This document shows positions 41,856 to 51,089 of a stretch of 64,000 bases of DNA, piece after piece (within the stretch, counting starts at the first letter, position 1; the number at the start of each line of letters is the position of its first letter). The stretch spans positions 69,147-133,146 of the forward strand of contig JAHEDZ010000003.1 in the NCBI GenBank assembly GCA_024640955.1, read 5' to 3'. A model generated the notes under the pieces. That model had not been told where the DNA came from. It ran no database searches and saw only the letters and a list, made by a program, of their open reading frames with translations. The DNA is from Oceanospirillaceae bacterium. Its GTDB lineage: Bacteria > Pseudomonadota > Gammaproteobacteria > Pseudomonadales > Balneatricaceae. Both the position numbers and the translations under genes were made by a program.

Positions 41856-42848
41856 ATGTTGAAGTTCGGAATACTGGGTAATGCGAAGATTGCTCGAGAG
41901 AAAGTTTGCCCTGCGATCGTCGCGGCCGGCCATCAGGTGTACGCCTTAGCGACTGCGCGTCCTGAAGCAGCCGCTAACATTATCGAACCTTTCAACATCA
42001 GTAAGACCTACCCCGACTATGATCAACTGCTGTCTGATCCAGATATCGATGCAATCTACATCCCTCTACCCAACCATCTGCACGTTGAATACTCAATTAA
42101 AGGGCTCCAAGCCGGCAAGGCAGTCCTGTGTGAGAAGCCTATTGCGCTAGATGTGGCAGACTTGAGTCGCCTCGAAGAGGCGTTACAGCAGCATCCCGGC
42201 GTCCTGATGGAGGCCTATATGGTGGCCTATAACCCTCAATGGCGTTTACTACGTGACGAATTGCTACCCAAAATTGGACCTATTCAGTCGGCCCACTGCA
42301 TCTTTGCCTACAAAAACCTCGATCCAAGCAACATCCGCGCCAAAGCTGAACTTGGCGGTGGCGGTCTACTCGATATCGGCTGCTACGCCACACTGGCAGG
42401 CCGTTGGATCTTTGATGCGCAACCAACCGTTATGGCCTCACGGCAGGTTCTCGATCGTAACGGCGGTGTCGATCGCCTTACCAGCGCGATACTCGACTAC
42501 GGTCAGGGCCGCACTTACGCCTTTACTGTGGCGACCCAGGCTTGTCTGCATCAGCGCATCACGATTCTTGGCACTCAGGGTTGGGCTGAGGTGACGGTGC
42601 CTTTCAACCCAGACAGTGAAGAGGATGCGCGCTTCCGTTGGGAGGCCGAGGGTGGCCGTGGCGAAGGCACTCTTATCGAGATGCCGCCTGTGGATCAGTA
42701 CACCGAGATGGTGAAGGCATTCGCCGCTAAGGTTGATGAGGGCGCGCCATGGAATAACCTCGTGCAGTCACGTCAGGTGATGGAGGTATTAGACCAGATC
42801 AGATCCCAGGCAGTAACAGATGTAGTCCCCTCTGCTCATATGGCTTGA
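41856..42848 (+). CDS. Gfo/Idh/MocA family oxidoreductase
   Basis: The 330-residue protein has an N-terminal NAD(P)-binding fold (FGILGNAKIAREKVCPAI), the family motif AVLCEKPIALDV near residues 93-105 with the catalytic Lys, and the C-terminal alpha/beta domain with GGGGLLDIGCYA. Family members oxidise or reduce sugars, dihydrodiols or related compounds; the substrate is unknown and no sugar pathway genes are adjacent. AGGA precedes the ATG. Confidence 0.92.
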   Translation: MLKFGILGNAKIAREKVCPAIVAAGHQVYALATARPEAAANIIEPFNISKTYPDYDQLLSDPDIDAIYIPLPNHLHVEYSIKGLQAGKAVLCEKPIALDVADLSRLEEALQQHPGVLMEAYMVAYNPQWRLLRDELLPKIGPIQSAHCIFAYKNLDPSNIRAKAELGGGGLLDIGCYATLAGRWIFDAQPTVMASRQVLDRNGGVDRLTSAILDYGQGRTYAFTVATQACLHQRITILGTQGWAEVTVPFNPDSEEDARFRWEAEGGRGEGTLIEMPPVDQYTEMVKAFAAKVDEGAPWNNLVQSRQVMEVLDQIRSQAVTDVVPSAHMA

Positions 42849-42939
42849 GGGGCCCGAGGGATGGGTTCAGACAAATGTCAGAGATCTGTTCTAATCTCTT
42901 ATTAAGTTTAATGTTTTAAGAGCTGAGAAGGTCGTAAAC

Positions 42940-43605
42940 ATGCGTGTACTCTTAGTAGAGGATGAAGCTGCTCTGGCAAGTGCGTTAGCCGAGCATTTAG
43001 AGCTTCAGGGGATGGCGGTTGATAGCTTTGATAAGCTACGGCTAGCCGACGGTGCGTTACGAACAACCGAGTACGATCTAGTGCTACTGGACCTTCAGCT
43101 ACCCGACGGTGACGCCATACCCTGGCTGAAACAGCAGCGTCAGCAGCAACTTACCACGCCAGTCATCATTCTTACTGCGCGCGATCAAATCAGTGATCGT
43201 ATCGCCGGACTTGATGCCGGTGCCGATGACTACGTCATTAAGCCCTACGACCTTGATGAGGTGAGTGCGCGTATCCTCGCTGTCACTCGCCGACAGTCGG
43301 GGTTAGCCACCAATGAGGTGGAGTACGGCAATCTAAGTATCGACTTGCAGCGGCGCCATTTGGCCCTCAACGGCGAGCGTGTTGAACTGACCGCTCGCGA
43401 ATGGAGTATTCTCGAGACGCTGATCAAACGCCCTGGCCACGTTATTAGCAAAGAGCAGATCGAAGATCGGCTCTACGCCTTTGGTCACGAGGTGGAGAGT
43501 AACACCGTAGAGGTCTACATCAGCCGACTGCGTAAGAAGCTCGGCCGTGAGCAGATCACCACCGTTCGCGGGCTTGGCTACCGCTTGGATACAGAGACGG
43601 CATGA
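42940..43605 (+). CDS. OmpR/PhoB-type response regulator
   Basis: The 221-residue protein has REC (EDE at 7-9, Asp51 in VLLDLQLPDGD, Lys in YVIKPYDLDE) and a C-terminal winged helix (VELTAREWSILETLIKRPGHVISKEQIEDRLY, then SNTVEVYISRLRKKLG). It resembles the QseB/PmrA/TctD group. It overlaps the partner kinase by four bases (ATGA), so the pair is translationally coupled. A Gram-negative envelope or carboxylate stimulus is typical for the group, but none is evident here. Confidence 0.95.
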   Translation: MRVLLVEDEAALASALAEHLELQGMAVDSFDKLRLADGALRTTEYDLVLLDLQLPDGDAIPWLKQQRQQQLTTPVIILTARDQISDRIAGLDAGADDYVIKPYDLDEVSARILAVTRRQSGLATNEVEYGNLSIDLQRRHLALNGERVELTAREWSILETLIKRPGHVISKEQIEDRLYAFGHEVESNTVEVYISRLRKKLGREQITTVRGLGYRLDTETA

Positions 43606-45011
43606 GCCGCCCCTCTACCCTCGCCGCACGTCTGGGTACACGTATCGCGATCAGTTTGCTGATCGCTTGGGTTCTAGCGACGCTAGTCTCACTTGCGGTG
43701 TTGATGCGCGAGCTCAACTACTCCTATGACAAGACGCTACGCGAAACGGCTCAGCGTCTTCTGCCGCTAGCCATATCTGACTATCAGCTGCACCAGGTCG
43801 GCTTGCTCGAACTGCGCCCCGACCTGAGCCTTTTACAGAACTTTGATTTGGGTATTACTCACCGCTTACTGAGCGACCAGCCAGAGTACCTGCTCTACCA
43901 ACTGCGTGACTGGCGCGGAAAGGTGCTGCTGAGCTCACACAATGCTCCAATGAGTCCGATGTTACCCGCCATTCAGCCAGGTTTTGCATCGTTAGAGCAC
44001 TTTAGGCTCTACACAGCCTCAACACCAGACGGCCTTTATCATATTCAAGTGGCTGAATCGGTAAAGCATCGCTACGGTGCGCTAGTCGACTCTCTTATCC
44101 TTTTCTTACTGGTGTTCGTGCTTGCTCTGCCTGTAAGTGTTCTGCTGGTTTACACTGCGGTACGTAAACAGCTCGTCCCGGTCACTATGTTCACTAAAGC
44201 AATAGCCAGGCGCCACGGGCACAACCTCAAACCGATCGATCCGTTCGATCTACCGGACGACTTTCTTGAAGTTCAACAAGCTACCAATGACCTTCTGGAG
44301 CGTCTTCGAAGTGCACTGAACTCTGAGCGTGAATTTGCGGCCAACGCGGCGCATGAATTACGCACTCCATTAGCGGTCGCCTCGGTGCAACTGCAACGGC
44401 TGCAGCAGGAGCTTGGTGGTGATAGCGAGCAGCGGACACGCTTAAGTACCGTATCACTGAGCTTGCAGCGTCTGACACGCCTGGTCGACAAACTACTGCA
44501 ACTGGCGCGCGCCGAGTCTGCAAGCCTCTACTCGGGCACGCCGACCCCTATTGATCGAGTAGCGCAGATGGTCGCGCGTGAGTTGGATCCGACTGAACAG
44601 CGTATTGAATTACTCCTGCGCGGTGCACCCAGCTTGCAACTCGACCCAGATGCATTGGCGGTTATTCTCTCAAATCTGCTGGAGAACGGCATGAAGTACG
44701 CTCCCAGCGAGAGCCCGGTAATCCTTCGTGCTGGCCAAGATGCTCAGGTACATGTTGAGAACCTTGCACCTAACCTCGACGCAGAGAGCTTAGAGACACT
44801 ACAGCAGCGGTTTGTGCGAGGCTCTGAGCGCAACAAGCCCGGAGCTGGACTCGGATTGGCAATTGTCGCCGCTTTCTGTCAGCAGTTGGGGATCAAGTTG
44901 AAGCTAGAGCTGATTGGTACAGGGCGCGGGCAAAGATTACGCGTCAGCCTAGACTTCTCAGCCGTTACTCTGGCGCCAGAGCCGGCTCTCCCATCACCCA
45001 AGTCTGTCTAA
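43602..45011 (+). CDS. Sensor histidine kinase partner of the OmpR-type regulator
   Basis: The 469-residue inner-membrane kinase has TM1 (about 18-38), a periplasmic sensor (about 40-160), TM2 (about 165-187), HAMP-like linker, HisKA with His251 (NAAHELRTPLAVASVQL) and HATPase (NLLENGMKYAP; GAGLGLAIVAAF). It belongs to the QseC/PmrB-like class with the regulator upstream. Its last 47 bp overlap the 3' end of guaD on the opposite strand. Confidence 0.93.
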   Translation: MSRPSTLAARLGTRIAISLLIAWVLATLVSLAVLMRELNYSYDKTLRETAQRLLPLAISDYQLHQVGLLELRPDLSLLQNFDLGITHRLLSDQPEYLLYQLRDWRGKVLLSSHNAPMSPMLPAIQPGFASLEHFRLYTASTPDGLYHIQVAESVKHRYGALVDSLILFLLVFVLALPVSVLLVYTAVRKQLVPVTMFTKAIARRHGHNLKPIDPFDLPDDFLEVQQATNDLLERLRSALNSEREFAANAAHELRTPLAVASVQLQRLQQELGGDSEQRTRLSTVSLSLQRLTRLVDKLLQLARAESASLYSGTPTPIDRVAQMVARELDPTEQRIELLLRGAPSLQLDPDALAVILSNLLENGMKYAPSESPVILRAGQDAQVHVENLAPNLDAESLETLQQRFVRGSERNKPGAGLGLAIVAAFCQQLGIKLKLELIGTGRGQRLRVSLDFSAVTLAPEPALPSPKSV

Positions 45012-46260
45012 CTGCGCGTTCATCACCGAGAATCATCAAAGCGAAAATAAGCTCGTCAATCTCAATCGGATGCTCTAGCCGCAACTTGAGTTGTGGAATT
45101 CGATCAGGCGCAAGCAGTACACAGTCTGCCTCTTTACCTACTTCAAAGTTACCGATCTGCGCATCGAGCTGCAGTGCTCGAGCGGCACCGAGGGTGGCGA
45201 GGTAGAGCGCTTGCTGAGGTGTTAGCCCCTCACCTGCCATCTGTTGCACTTTGTAGGCATCGCCCAGCGTGCTGAGCAACGAGAGATTCGTACCGCCGCC
45301 TATATCCGTTCCTACGCCAACTTGGACACCGGCGCTGAGTGCGCCATTAATCGAGAATAGCCCGGAGCCGAGAAACAGGTTTGAGCTCGGGCAGTGACAG
45401 ACTATCGAGCCCGCCTCAGCCATGGATTTATGATCCTCAGCGTCCAGATGAATGCCGTGGGCAAATACAGCCCTATCAGTGACTAGCCCAGCCTGCTTAT
45501 AGGCATCCAGATAAGAGCGACTTTCCGGATAGAGTTCGCTAACCCAAGCACATTCATCAACGTTTTCAGCTAAATGGGTGTGAAGATAGGTGTCAGGGTA
45601 ATCCACCAGCAGCTGACCCACTGCACTCAGCTGAGCATCGCTTGAAGTCGGTGCGAATCTTGGGGTAACCGCGTAATCAAGCCGACCTACTCCGCGCCAG
45701 CGCTCGATCAGTTCTGCCGACTCATCGTAACCGCGTTCGGGCGTATCGCAGAGCGACTCGGGCGCATGACGGTCCATCAACACTTTGCCGCTGAGCATCC
45801 GTAGATTGCGCTGGTGCGCCTGCTCAAAGAAGGCGTCAACCGAGTTGACTGCTGACGTGGCGAAAACCAATGCAGTTGTGGTTCCCTGAGCCAGAAGTTG
45901 ATCAAGAAAGGCGCCGGCCTGACGGCTTGCGTACTCCTTATCCGCATACTTCTGTTCAACCGGGAAGGTATAACGGTTTAGCCACTCAAGCAGTTGTGTC
46001 CCGTAGGCTGCGATCATCTCTAGCTGTGGGTAGTGCACATGCATATCGATCAGGCCTGGGATCAAGATATGGTCGGGATAGTGCTCTAATTCTGTGTTTT
46101 GCGGTAGCTCTTGGAGCAGCGCCTCGGCAGTTCCCAGCTGCTTGATTCGCCCATCAACAATCCAGAGCAATCCGTCCGGCAGATACTCCCAATCGGCTTC
46201 AAGCGCCGACCGACAGCTGTCGGGGAAATGCAGAATAGCGGCGCGAATACAGCGTTGCAT
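44965..46260 (-). CDS. guaD: Guanine deaminase
   Basis: GuaD converts guanine to xanthine, feeding xanthine dehydrogenase. The 431-residue amidohydrolase has the metal-binding HVH in GLIDMHVHYPQ, the family segments ATSAVNSVDAFFEQA, THLAENVDECAWV, AHGIHLDAED, CHCPSSNLFLGSG and the acidic VGVGTDIGGGT. The ATG at 46260 overlaps the xdhC stop by one base (TGATG). The last gene of the xdh operon on this strand; its 3' end overlaps the convergent kinase gene. Confidence 0.95.
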   Translation of the reverse strand: MQRCIRAAILHFPDSCRSALEADWEYLPDGLLWIVDGRIKQLGTAEALLQELPQNTELEHYPDHILIPGLIDMHVHYPQLEMIAAYGTQLLEWLNRYTFPVEQKYADKEYASRQAGAFLDQLLAQGTTTALVFATSAVNSVDAFFEQAHQRNLRMLSGKVLMDRHAPESLCDTPERGYDESAELIERWRGVGRLDYAVTPRFAPTSSDAQLSAVGQLLVDYPDTYLHTHLAENVDECAWVSELYPESRSYLDAYKQAGLVTDRAVFAHGIHLDAEDHKSMAEAGSIVCHCPSSNLFLGSGLFSINGALSAGVQVGVGTDIGGGTNLSLLSTLGDAYKVQQMAGEGLTPQQALYLATLGAARALQLDAQIGNFEVGKEADCVLLAPDRIPQLKLRLEHPIEIDELIFALMILGDERAVRQTWVMGEPALAPE

Positions 46261-47105
46261 CAACGAACCATACTTTCGGTTTTTAACGGCTGTACAACAG
46301 ACAGTTCGCTGTCCTTCCGTGGTTCTTCAGAGACGTCACTGCTAAGCTGTTGGCGTTTGTACATAAGATCTGCAGCGATAGAGACGGCGATCTCCGTCGG
46401 CGTTTTCGTTTTCAGGTCCCCCAAACCAATCGGTGTATCGAGGCGAGCTTTATCCGACTCCGCGATACCGCGTTGATCTAACCGCTGCATAAAGCGGCGC
46501 GCCTTGGTGTTAGACCCAATCATGCCAAGGTAATCAAACTCGCAGTTGAGCGCAGCAAGTACAAGCTCGAAGTCGAGCTGATGATCGTGCGTCATAATCA
46601 GAGACCAGGCCCGTTTTGGCAGGGATGCCGCCACATCAACAGGATCGCGCTCCACTCGGTTAACACCGGGAGGAATTGCGTGTGTAAAGAGCTCATCGCG
46701 ATCATCAATCCAGTGCACATTGAATCCGAGTCCTGCGAGAAGTGGCACCAAGGCCTGAGCCACATGCCCAGCGCCGAATAGATAGAGCTGCACCAGACTG
46801 GCGTTGAAGACCTCAAACAGCACTCGTACTTCACCGCCACAACACTGTCCCACCGAGCTGTTCAAGGTGTAAGGCTTCTCAAACACACCATCAACGCCTT
46901 GGTGAATCAGTTCGCGGGCATAGCTCACAGCATCGTACTCAAGGTTTCCGCCGCCGAGCGACTCGACCACCTTATCGAGCGTTACCACCATCTTAGTGCC
47001 ACGCGACCGGGGGCTCGAGCCGCGATCATCGATCTGCGTCACGAGTACCGCGGCTTGGCCCGACTCTATGGTATCCGAAAGAGCTTTACTCCACTGACTA
47101 AACAC
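46260..47105 (-). CDS. xdhC: Xanthine dehydrogenase accessory protein XdhC
   Basis: XdhC binds molybdenum cofactor, assists its sulfuration and loads it into XdhB. The 281-residue protein has the N-terminal segment TQIDDRGSSPRSRGTKMVV, SLGGGNLEYD, the Cys-rich SSVGQCCGGEVRV and a Rossmann-like C-terminal half (LFGAGHVAQALVPLL, MTHDHQLDFELVLAAL, GMIGSNTKARRFM). The GTG start is preceded by AAGGA. It lies 95 bp after xdhB and overlaps guaD. Confidence 0.94.
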   Translation of the reverse strand: MFSQWSKALSDTIESGQAAVLVTQIDDRGSSPRSRGTKMVVTLDKVVESLGGGNLEYDAVSYARELIHQGVDGVFEKPYTLNSSVGQCCGGEVRVLFEVFNASLVQLYLFGAGHVAQALVPLLAGLGFNVHWIDDRDELFTHAIPPGVNRVERDPVDVAASLPKRAWSLIMTHDHQLDFELVLAALNCEFDYLGMIGSNTKARRFMQRLDQRGIAESDKARLDTPIGLGDLKTKTPTEIAVSIAADLMYKRQQLSSDVSEEPRKDSELSVVQPLKTESMVR

Positions 47106-47200
47106 CTATTTTTTCCTTATTATTCAATATTTAATCGATATTTATTAATGCTTATATTTACTTTTAGTGGGTGTGTCGAACACTCGCACTCAAGCTATCT

Positions 47201-49495
47201 TTATTCACCTGAACCGAGCCGAGTCAGCGCAGTTACCACAGCCTCTGGCGTAGCTGGCGCCTGCAGCTCAACTCTACGCTGATAGCCTGCCACACTTGCA
47301 ATAGCATCCTCAATGGCACACCAAGCCGAGATTGCCAGCATCAGCGGCGGTTCGCCGACCGCTTTGGAACTGTATATGGTCGCAGCGGAGTTGGGCTCCT
47401 GCAGCAATTCTATGCGCAGATCTGTTGGACGGTCAGAAACAGCTGGTATTTTGTAGGTTGCCGGCGAGTTGGTCAGCAAGCGGCCATCATCGGCCCAACA
47501 GAGCTCTTCTGTTGTTAGCCACCCCAGACCCTGCACGTAACCGCCCTCAATCTGGCCCAGGTCGATGCCGGGGTTCAGACTCATGCCGGCGTCGTGCAAA
47601 ATATCGGCTCGCGTTACCTGAGTCATGCCGGTAAGTCGATCCACTTCAACTTCGGAACACGAGACCCCCAGCGCGAAGTAATAGAACGGCTGCCCCTTAG
47701 CTTGCTTGCGGTCGTACCCTATCTCCGGTGTTTTGTAGAAACCGGTCGCTGATAGTGAAATGCGTGCCATGTAGGCCTGCTGCACTAGGCCTGCAAAGCT
47801 CTGCTCACCGCCGGACCAACTGACTACGCCATCATTAAAATGAACCGAGTCGGCATCGATCGTATGACGTTGTACAAGATGATCGATAAGACGTTCACGC
47901 AGAGTGAGTGCGGCATTTCGAGCCGCCATACCGTTAAGGTCTGCACCACTTGAAGCCGCTGTTGGCGAGGTATTGGGAACCTTGTCCGTGCGGGTCGAGC
48001 TCATCTTGACCTGATCCAGAGAGATACCGAGTACCGCTGCAACAATCTGGCTCACCTTGGTGTACAGCCCCTGCCCCATCTCGGTGCCCGCCTGGCTCAC
48101 CAGCACTGAACCGTCGGTATAGATATGCAAGAGCACACCTGCCTGATTCAAGTGCTTGCCAGTGAAGGAGATCCCGAACTTAACCGGGGTTAGCGCCAGG
48201 CCTTTCAGGTGGCGTGGATTTGTCGAGTTATGCGCGGTTACTGCCTGTCGACGGTTGCGATAGTCAGCGCTCTGCTCGAGTCGTGCCATCATCGATTGCA
48301 GTTGACCGCCTTCTACCTGCTGATGATAGGGGGTGGTGGAGCCTGATTCCGGATAGAGGTTGCGCAGTCTTAGATCGAGCGGATCCAGGTTAAGCTCACG
48401 CGCCAACTGTTGCATCATCGCCTCGCCAGCAAGCATCCCCTGAGGTCCGCCAAAGCCACGAAAAGCAGTATTGGAGACCTTATCGGTGCGCCAGCGTTCG
48501 CCAAGGATTCGCGCATTGGGCAGGTCATATGCGTTATCGAAGTGGAACATCGCTCGATCAACAATCGCATCAGAGAGGTCCGGCGAGCAGCCGCAATCAC
48601 CATCCAACACAGCGTTGACCGCTTCGATCTTGCCCCCATCAGTGACTGCGACTTGATAACTCGCCTCGAACGGGTGGCGTTTACCGGTCAGCATCATGTC
48701 TTGTGCTCGCGGTAATCGCAGCTTTACTGTTTGACCGCAGCGCTGTGCAGCGACGGCTGCCAGGCAGGCCCAAGCAGCTGCCTGACTCTCTTTGCCGCCA
48801 AAACCTCCACCCATACGGCGCACCTCAACGCAGACCTGATTAAAGTCGAGGCCGCACACCTCAGCGACGAGCTTCTGGACCTCACTGGGGTGTTGCGTCG
48901 AGCAGTGAACCAGCAAACTGCCATCTTCATTTGGCATAACGACCGAAGCCTGTCCCTCCAGGTAGACATGCTCCTGGCCACCGATCCGAACCGAACCGGT
49001 AATCACTCGTTGGGCAGTCGAGAGAACCGCATCAGGGTCTCCCCTGAGCAGCTCATGGCTGGGTCGGACACGTGCTTGCGCCGACCGAGCCTGAGCGAGG
49101 GTAAGAATCGGTTCCTCTTCACGGTACTCAACCTCAGCCAGCAGTGCGGCGCGGCGCGCTTGCATCTCAGTCTTCGCGATTACGACAAAGAGCGCCTGCC
49201 CGTGAAACAACACCTGTATATCCACTAGCAGCGGATCACCCGGGAAGATAGGCCCAACATCTTTCAGGGCAGGCAGATCTGCAAAGGTCAGCAGATCTAC
49301 CACACCTGGGGCTGCGCGTACGGAGGTTAGATCAATCGAAATCAGCTCTCCACGAGCAATGCTGGTCTGCCCAACTGCTGCATACAAAGAGCCCTGTGGC
49401 AGCGGTATATCGTCGATGTAGCGGGCTTGGCCGGTCACATGAAGCTTGCCCGACTCATGCTCAATGCTTAAACCGACAGGGCTATTAGGCTTCAC
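47201..49495 (-). CDS. xdhB: Xanthine dehydrogenase molybdopterin-binding subunit XdhB
   Basis: XdhB is the catalytic subunit that hydroxylates hypoxanthine and xanthine to urate at the molybdenum centre. The 764-residue protein has the family segments QEHVYLEGQASVV, RMGGGFGGKESQ, AFRGFGGPQGM, GTEMGQGLYTKV and, near the end, KAVGEPPLML with the active-site Glu. The GTG start overlaps the xdhA end by 11 bp, so expression is coupled. Confidence 0.95.
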   Translation of the reverse strand: MKPNSPVGLSIEHESGKLHVTGQARYIDDIPLPQGSLYAAVGQTSIARGELISIDLTSVRAAPGVVDLLTFADLPALKDVGPIFPGDPLLVDIQVLFHGQALFVVIAKTEMQARRAALLAEVEYREEEPILTLAQARSAQARVRPSHELLRGDPDAVLSTAQRVITGSVRIGGQEHVYLEGQASVVMPNEDGSLLVHCSTQHPSEVQKLVAEVCGLDFNQVCVEVRRMGGGFGGKESQAAAWACLAAVAAQRCGQTVKLRLPRAQDMMLTGKRHPFEASYQVAVTDGGKIEAVNAVLDGDCGCSPDLSDAIVDRAMFHFDNAYDLPNARILGERWRTDKVSNTAFRGFGGPQGMLAGEAMMQQLARELNLDPLDLRLRNLYPESGSTTPYHQQVEGGQLQSMMARLEQSADYRNRRQAVTAHNSTNPRHLKGLALTPVKFGISFTGKHLNQAGVLLHIYTDGSVLVSQAGTEMGQGLYTKVSQIVAAVLGISLDQVKMSSTRTDKVPNTSPTAASSGADLNGMAARNAALTLRERLIDHLVQRHTIDADSVHFNDGVVSWSGGEQSFAGLVQQAYMARISLSATGFYKTPEIGYDRKQAKGQPFYYFALGVSCSEVEVDRLTGMTQVTRADILHDAGMSLNPGIDLGQIEGGYVQGLGWLTTEELCWADDGRLLTNSPATYKIPAVSDRPTDLRIELLQEPNSAATIYSSKAVGEPPLMLAISAWCAIEDAIASVAGYQRRVELQAPATPEAVVTALTRLGSGE

Positions 49496-50894
49496 CAGTC
49501 ACCTCCGCCTCTTGCAGTGCATCCAACAGCAGCCCAGCCGTGCAGTGCAACCGATACTCGGCGCTGGCGCGAAGATCGTCCATCGGTTGGAGGTGTTGAT
49601 TGATTAGCTCACGCATCGAGGCGTAGTCCCAGGTGCTGACCTTGGTACCCTTCAGGTGCGCTGCCAGGCTAGAGGCATTTGTGGGCGTTGCTGCAACGCC
49701 TCCCAGCCCCAGCGCTATATGATCTATACGCCCTTGGTTTAGGGTAAAGCAGGCCGCCAAGAGCAGAGCCGAGATATCGTCCTCTCGGCGCTTCGAAACC
49801 TTCTCTACAACAAGAGTCTCCGTAGAGTCTGGTAATTTGAAACTGACAGAATGGATAATCTCGTTCTGCTGCAGCACTGTGGTTCGGTAGCCGGTAAAAA
49901 ACTGTTCAAGCGGCAGATCACGCGCGCCGTGTGAACTCCAGAGTCTCACCTCAGCGTGCAACGCCAGAAACAGCGGTGGAAGATCCCCTATGGGTGAAGC
50001 GGTTCCGAAATTCCCGCCTACTGTACCGCGGTTACGGATCTGGTCTGAACCTATATGCAGGAGCAAATTGGCCAACTCAGGCAGCGCTGCACTGGCCCAG
50101 TCGAGTAGCTTATTGAAGCTCACTCCAGCCCCGACTCGAACCCTGCCGGACAACCCATCTTCGGTGATCTGCTGCAGTTCTCGAATTCGGCTTAAACCGA
50201 GCATAAACGGCTTACTCTCAAGGCGCTGAGTCACCTCCAGCATTAGATCAGTACCGCCGGCAATAATTTCGTAGTTCGAGCCCTGCAACTGTAAACGGGA
50301 TAACTCCTCCAGCGAGTCGGGGAGCAGCAATGCACTCTCCTGTCCCAGAGGCGCTATCTGCTGAAGCTGGTGAGCGACCTTGATTCTGTCAATGGGAGAT
50401 TCGTAATGCTGGGCTGCCTGTTTTACGGCACCTACAATGGTGCCATAACCCGTGCAGCGGCATAGATTCCCGGCGACAGCTTGGCTTGCTACCTCATTGG
50501 ATGGGATCTCACCCTCCACCAGACTCTCCATCAAGACAAACGCAGAGATGATAAAACCGGGGGTACAGAAACCGCACTGGGACGCATGCATCTCAACGAA
50601 GGCCTGCTGTACCGGATGCAGGGTATCGCCCTGTTGCAGATCAGCCGCTGTAACGAGTTCGTGCCCGTGTAGCTCGGCTGCTGGGCAGATACAGGCATTG
50701 ACGCTCTGATATTCGAGCTCTCCTGATTCATCTAGCCGACCGAGTGCCACAGTACAGGCCCCGCAGTCGCCTGAGGCGCAACCCTCTTTTGTTGCGGTGA
50801 GGCGTTGGTCGTTGCGCAGGTAATCTAGCAGTGTCAGATCAGCGGGCAGGTCGGGGGCGCTGACAATCTGATTGTTGTGCAGGTATCGAATCAC
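49485..50894 (-). CDS. xdhA: Xanthine dehydrogenase small subunit XdhA (2Fe-2S and FAD)
   Basis: XdhA passes electrons from the molybdenum site through two 2Fe-2S clusters to FAD and NAD+. The 469-residue protein has the first cluster motif EGCASGDCGACTV, the second set CGFCTPGF and NLCRCTGY, and the FAD domain (IIAGGTDLMLEVTQR, IRNRGTVGGNFGTASPIGD). The GTG start has GGAG upstream. It heads the minus-strand operon xdhA-xdhB-xdhC-guaD and is divergent from the deaminase gene. Confidence 0.95.
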   Translation of the reverse strand: MIRYLHNNQIVSAPDLPADLTLLDYLRNDQRLTATKEGCASGDCGACTVALGRLDESGELEYQSVNACICPAAELHGHELVTAADLQQGDTLHPVQQAFVEMHASQCGFCTPGFIISAFVLMESLVEGEIPSNEVASQAVAGNLCRCTGYGTIVGAVKQAAQHYESPIDRIKVAHQLQQIAPLGQESALLLPDSLEELSRLQLQGSNYEIIAGGTDLMLEVTQRLESKPFMLGLSRIRELQQITEDGLSGRVRVGAGVSFNKLLDWASAALPELANLLLHIGSDQIRNRGTVGGNFGTASPIGDLPPLFLALHAEVRLWSSHGARDLPLEQFFTGYRTTVLQQNEIIHSVSFKLPDSTETLVVEKVSKRREDDISALLLAACFTLNQGRIDHIALGLGGVAATPTNASSLAAHLKGTKVSTWDYASMRELINQHLQPMDDLRASAEYRLHCTAGLLLDALQEAEVTGEA

Positions 50895-51089
50895 TCAGGC
50901 ACTCCGGGGCCGCTGTTTACACTCTTCCTAGTGGGACTATTGCCTAGATTGGTCGAAAAGAGCAAGTTTTGGTTGATTTAGCAGAGCTGATTTCTTTCAA
51001 TATTGGCTTCGGTGTCTGATGCCGCGATCTATCCGGCTTATAAAAGCTTGATGCCACACTCAGCTAAACCTTCAGAAAGCAGTGAGCGC

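Noticed and set aside
48731..49228. Plus-strand frame of 165 codons inside xdhB
   Set aside because: It is antisense to conserved xanthine dehydrogenase motifs.
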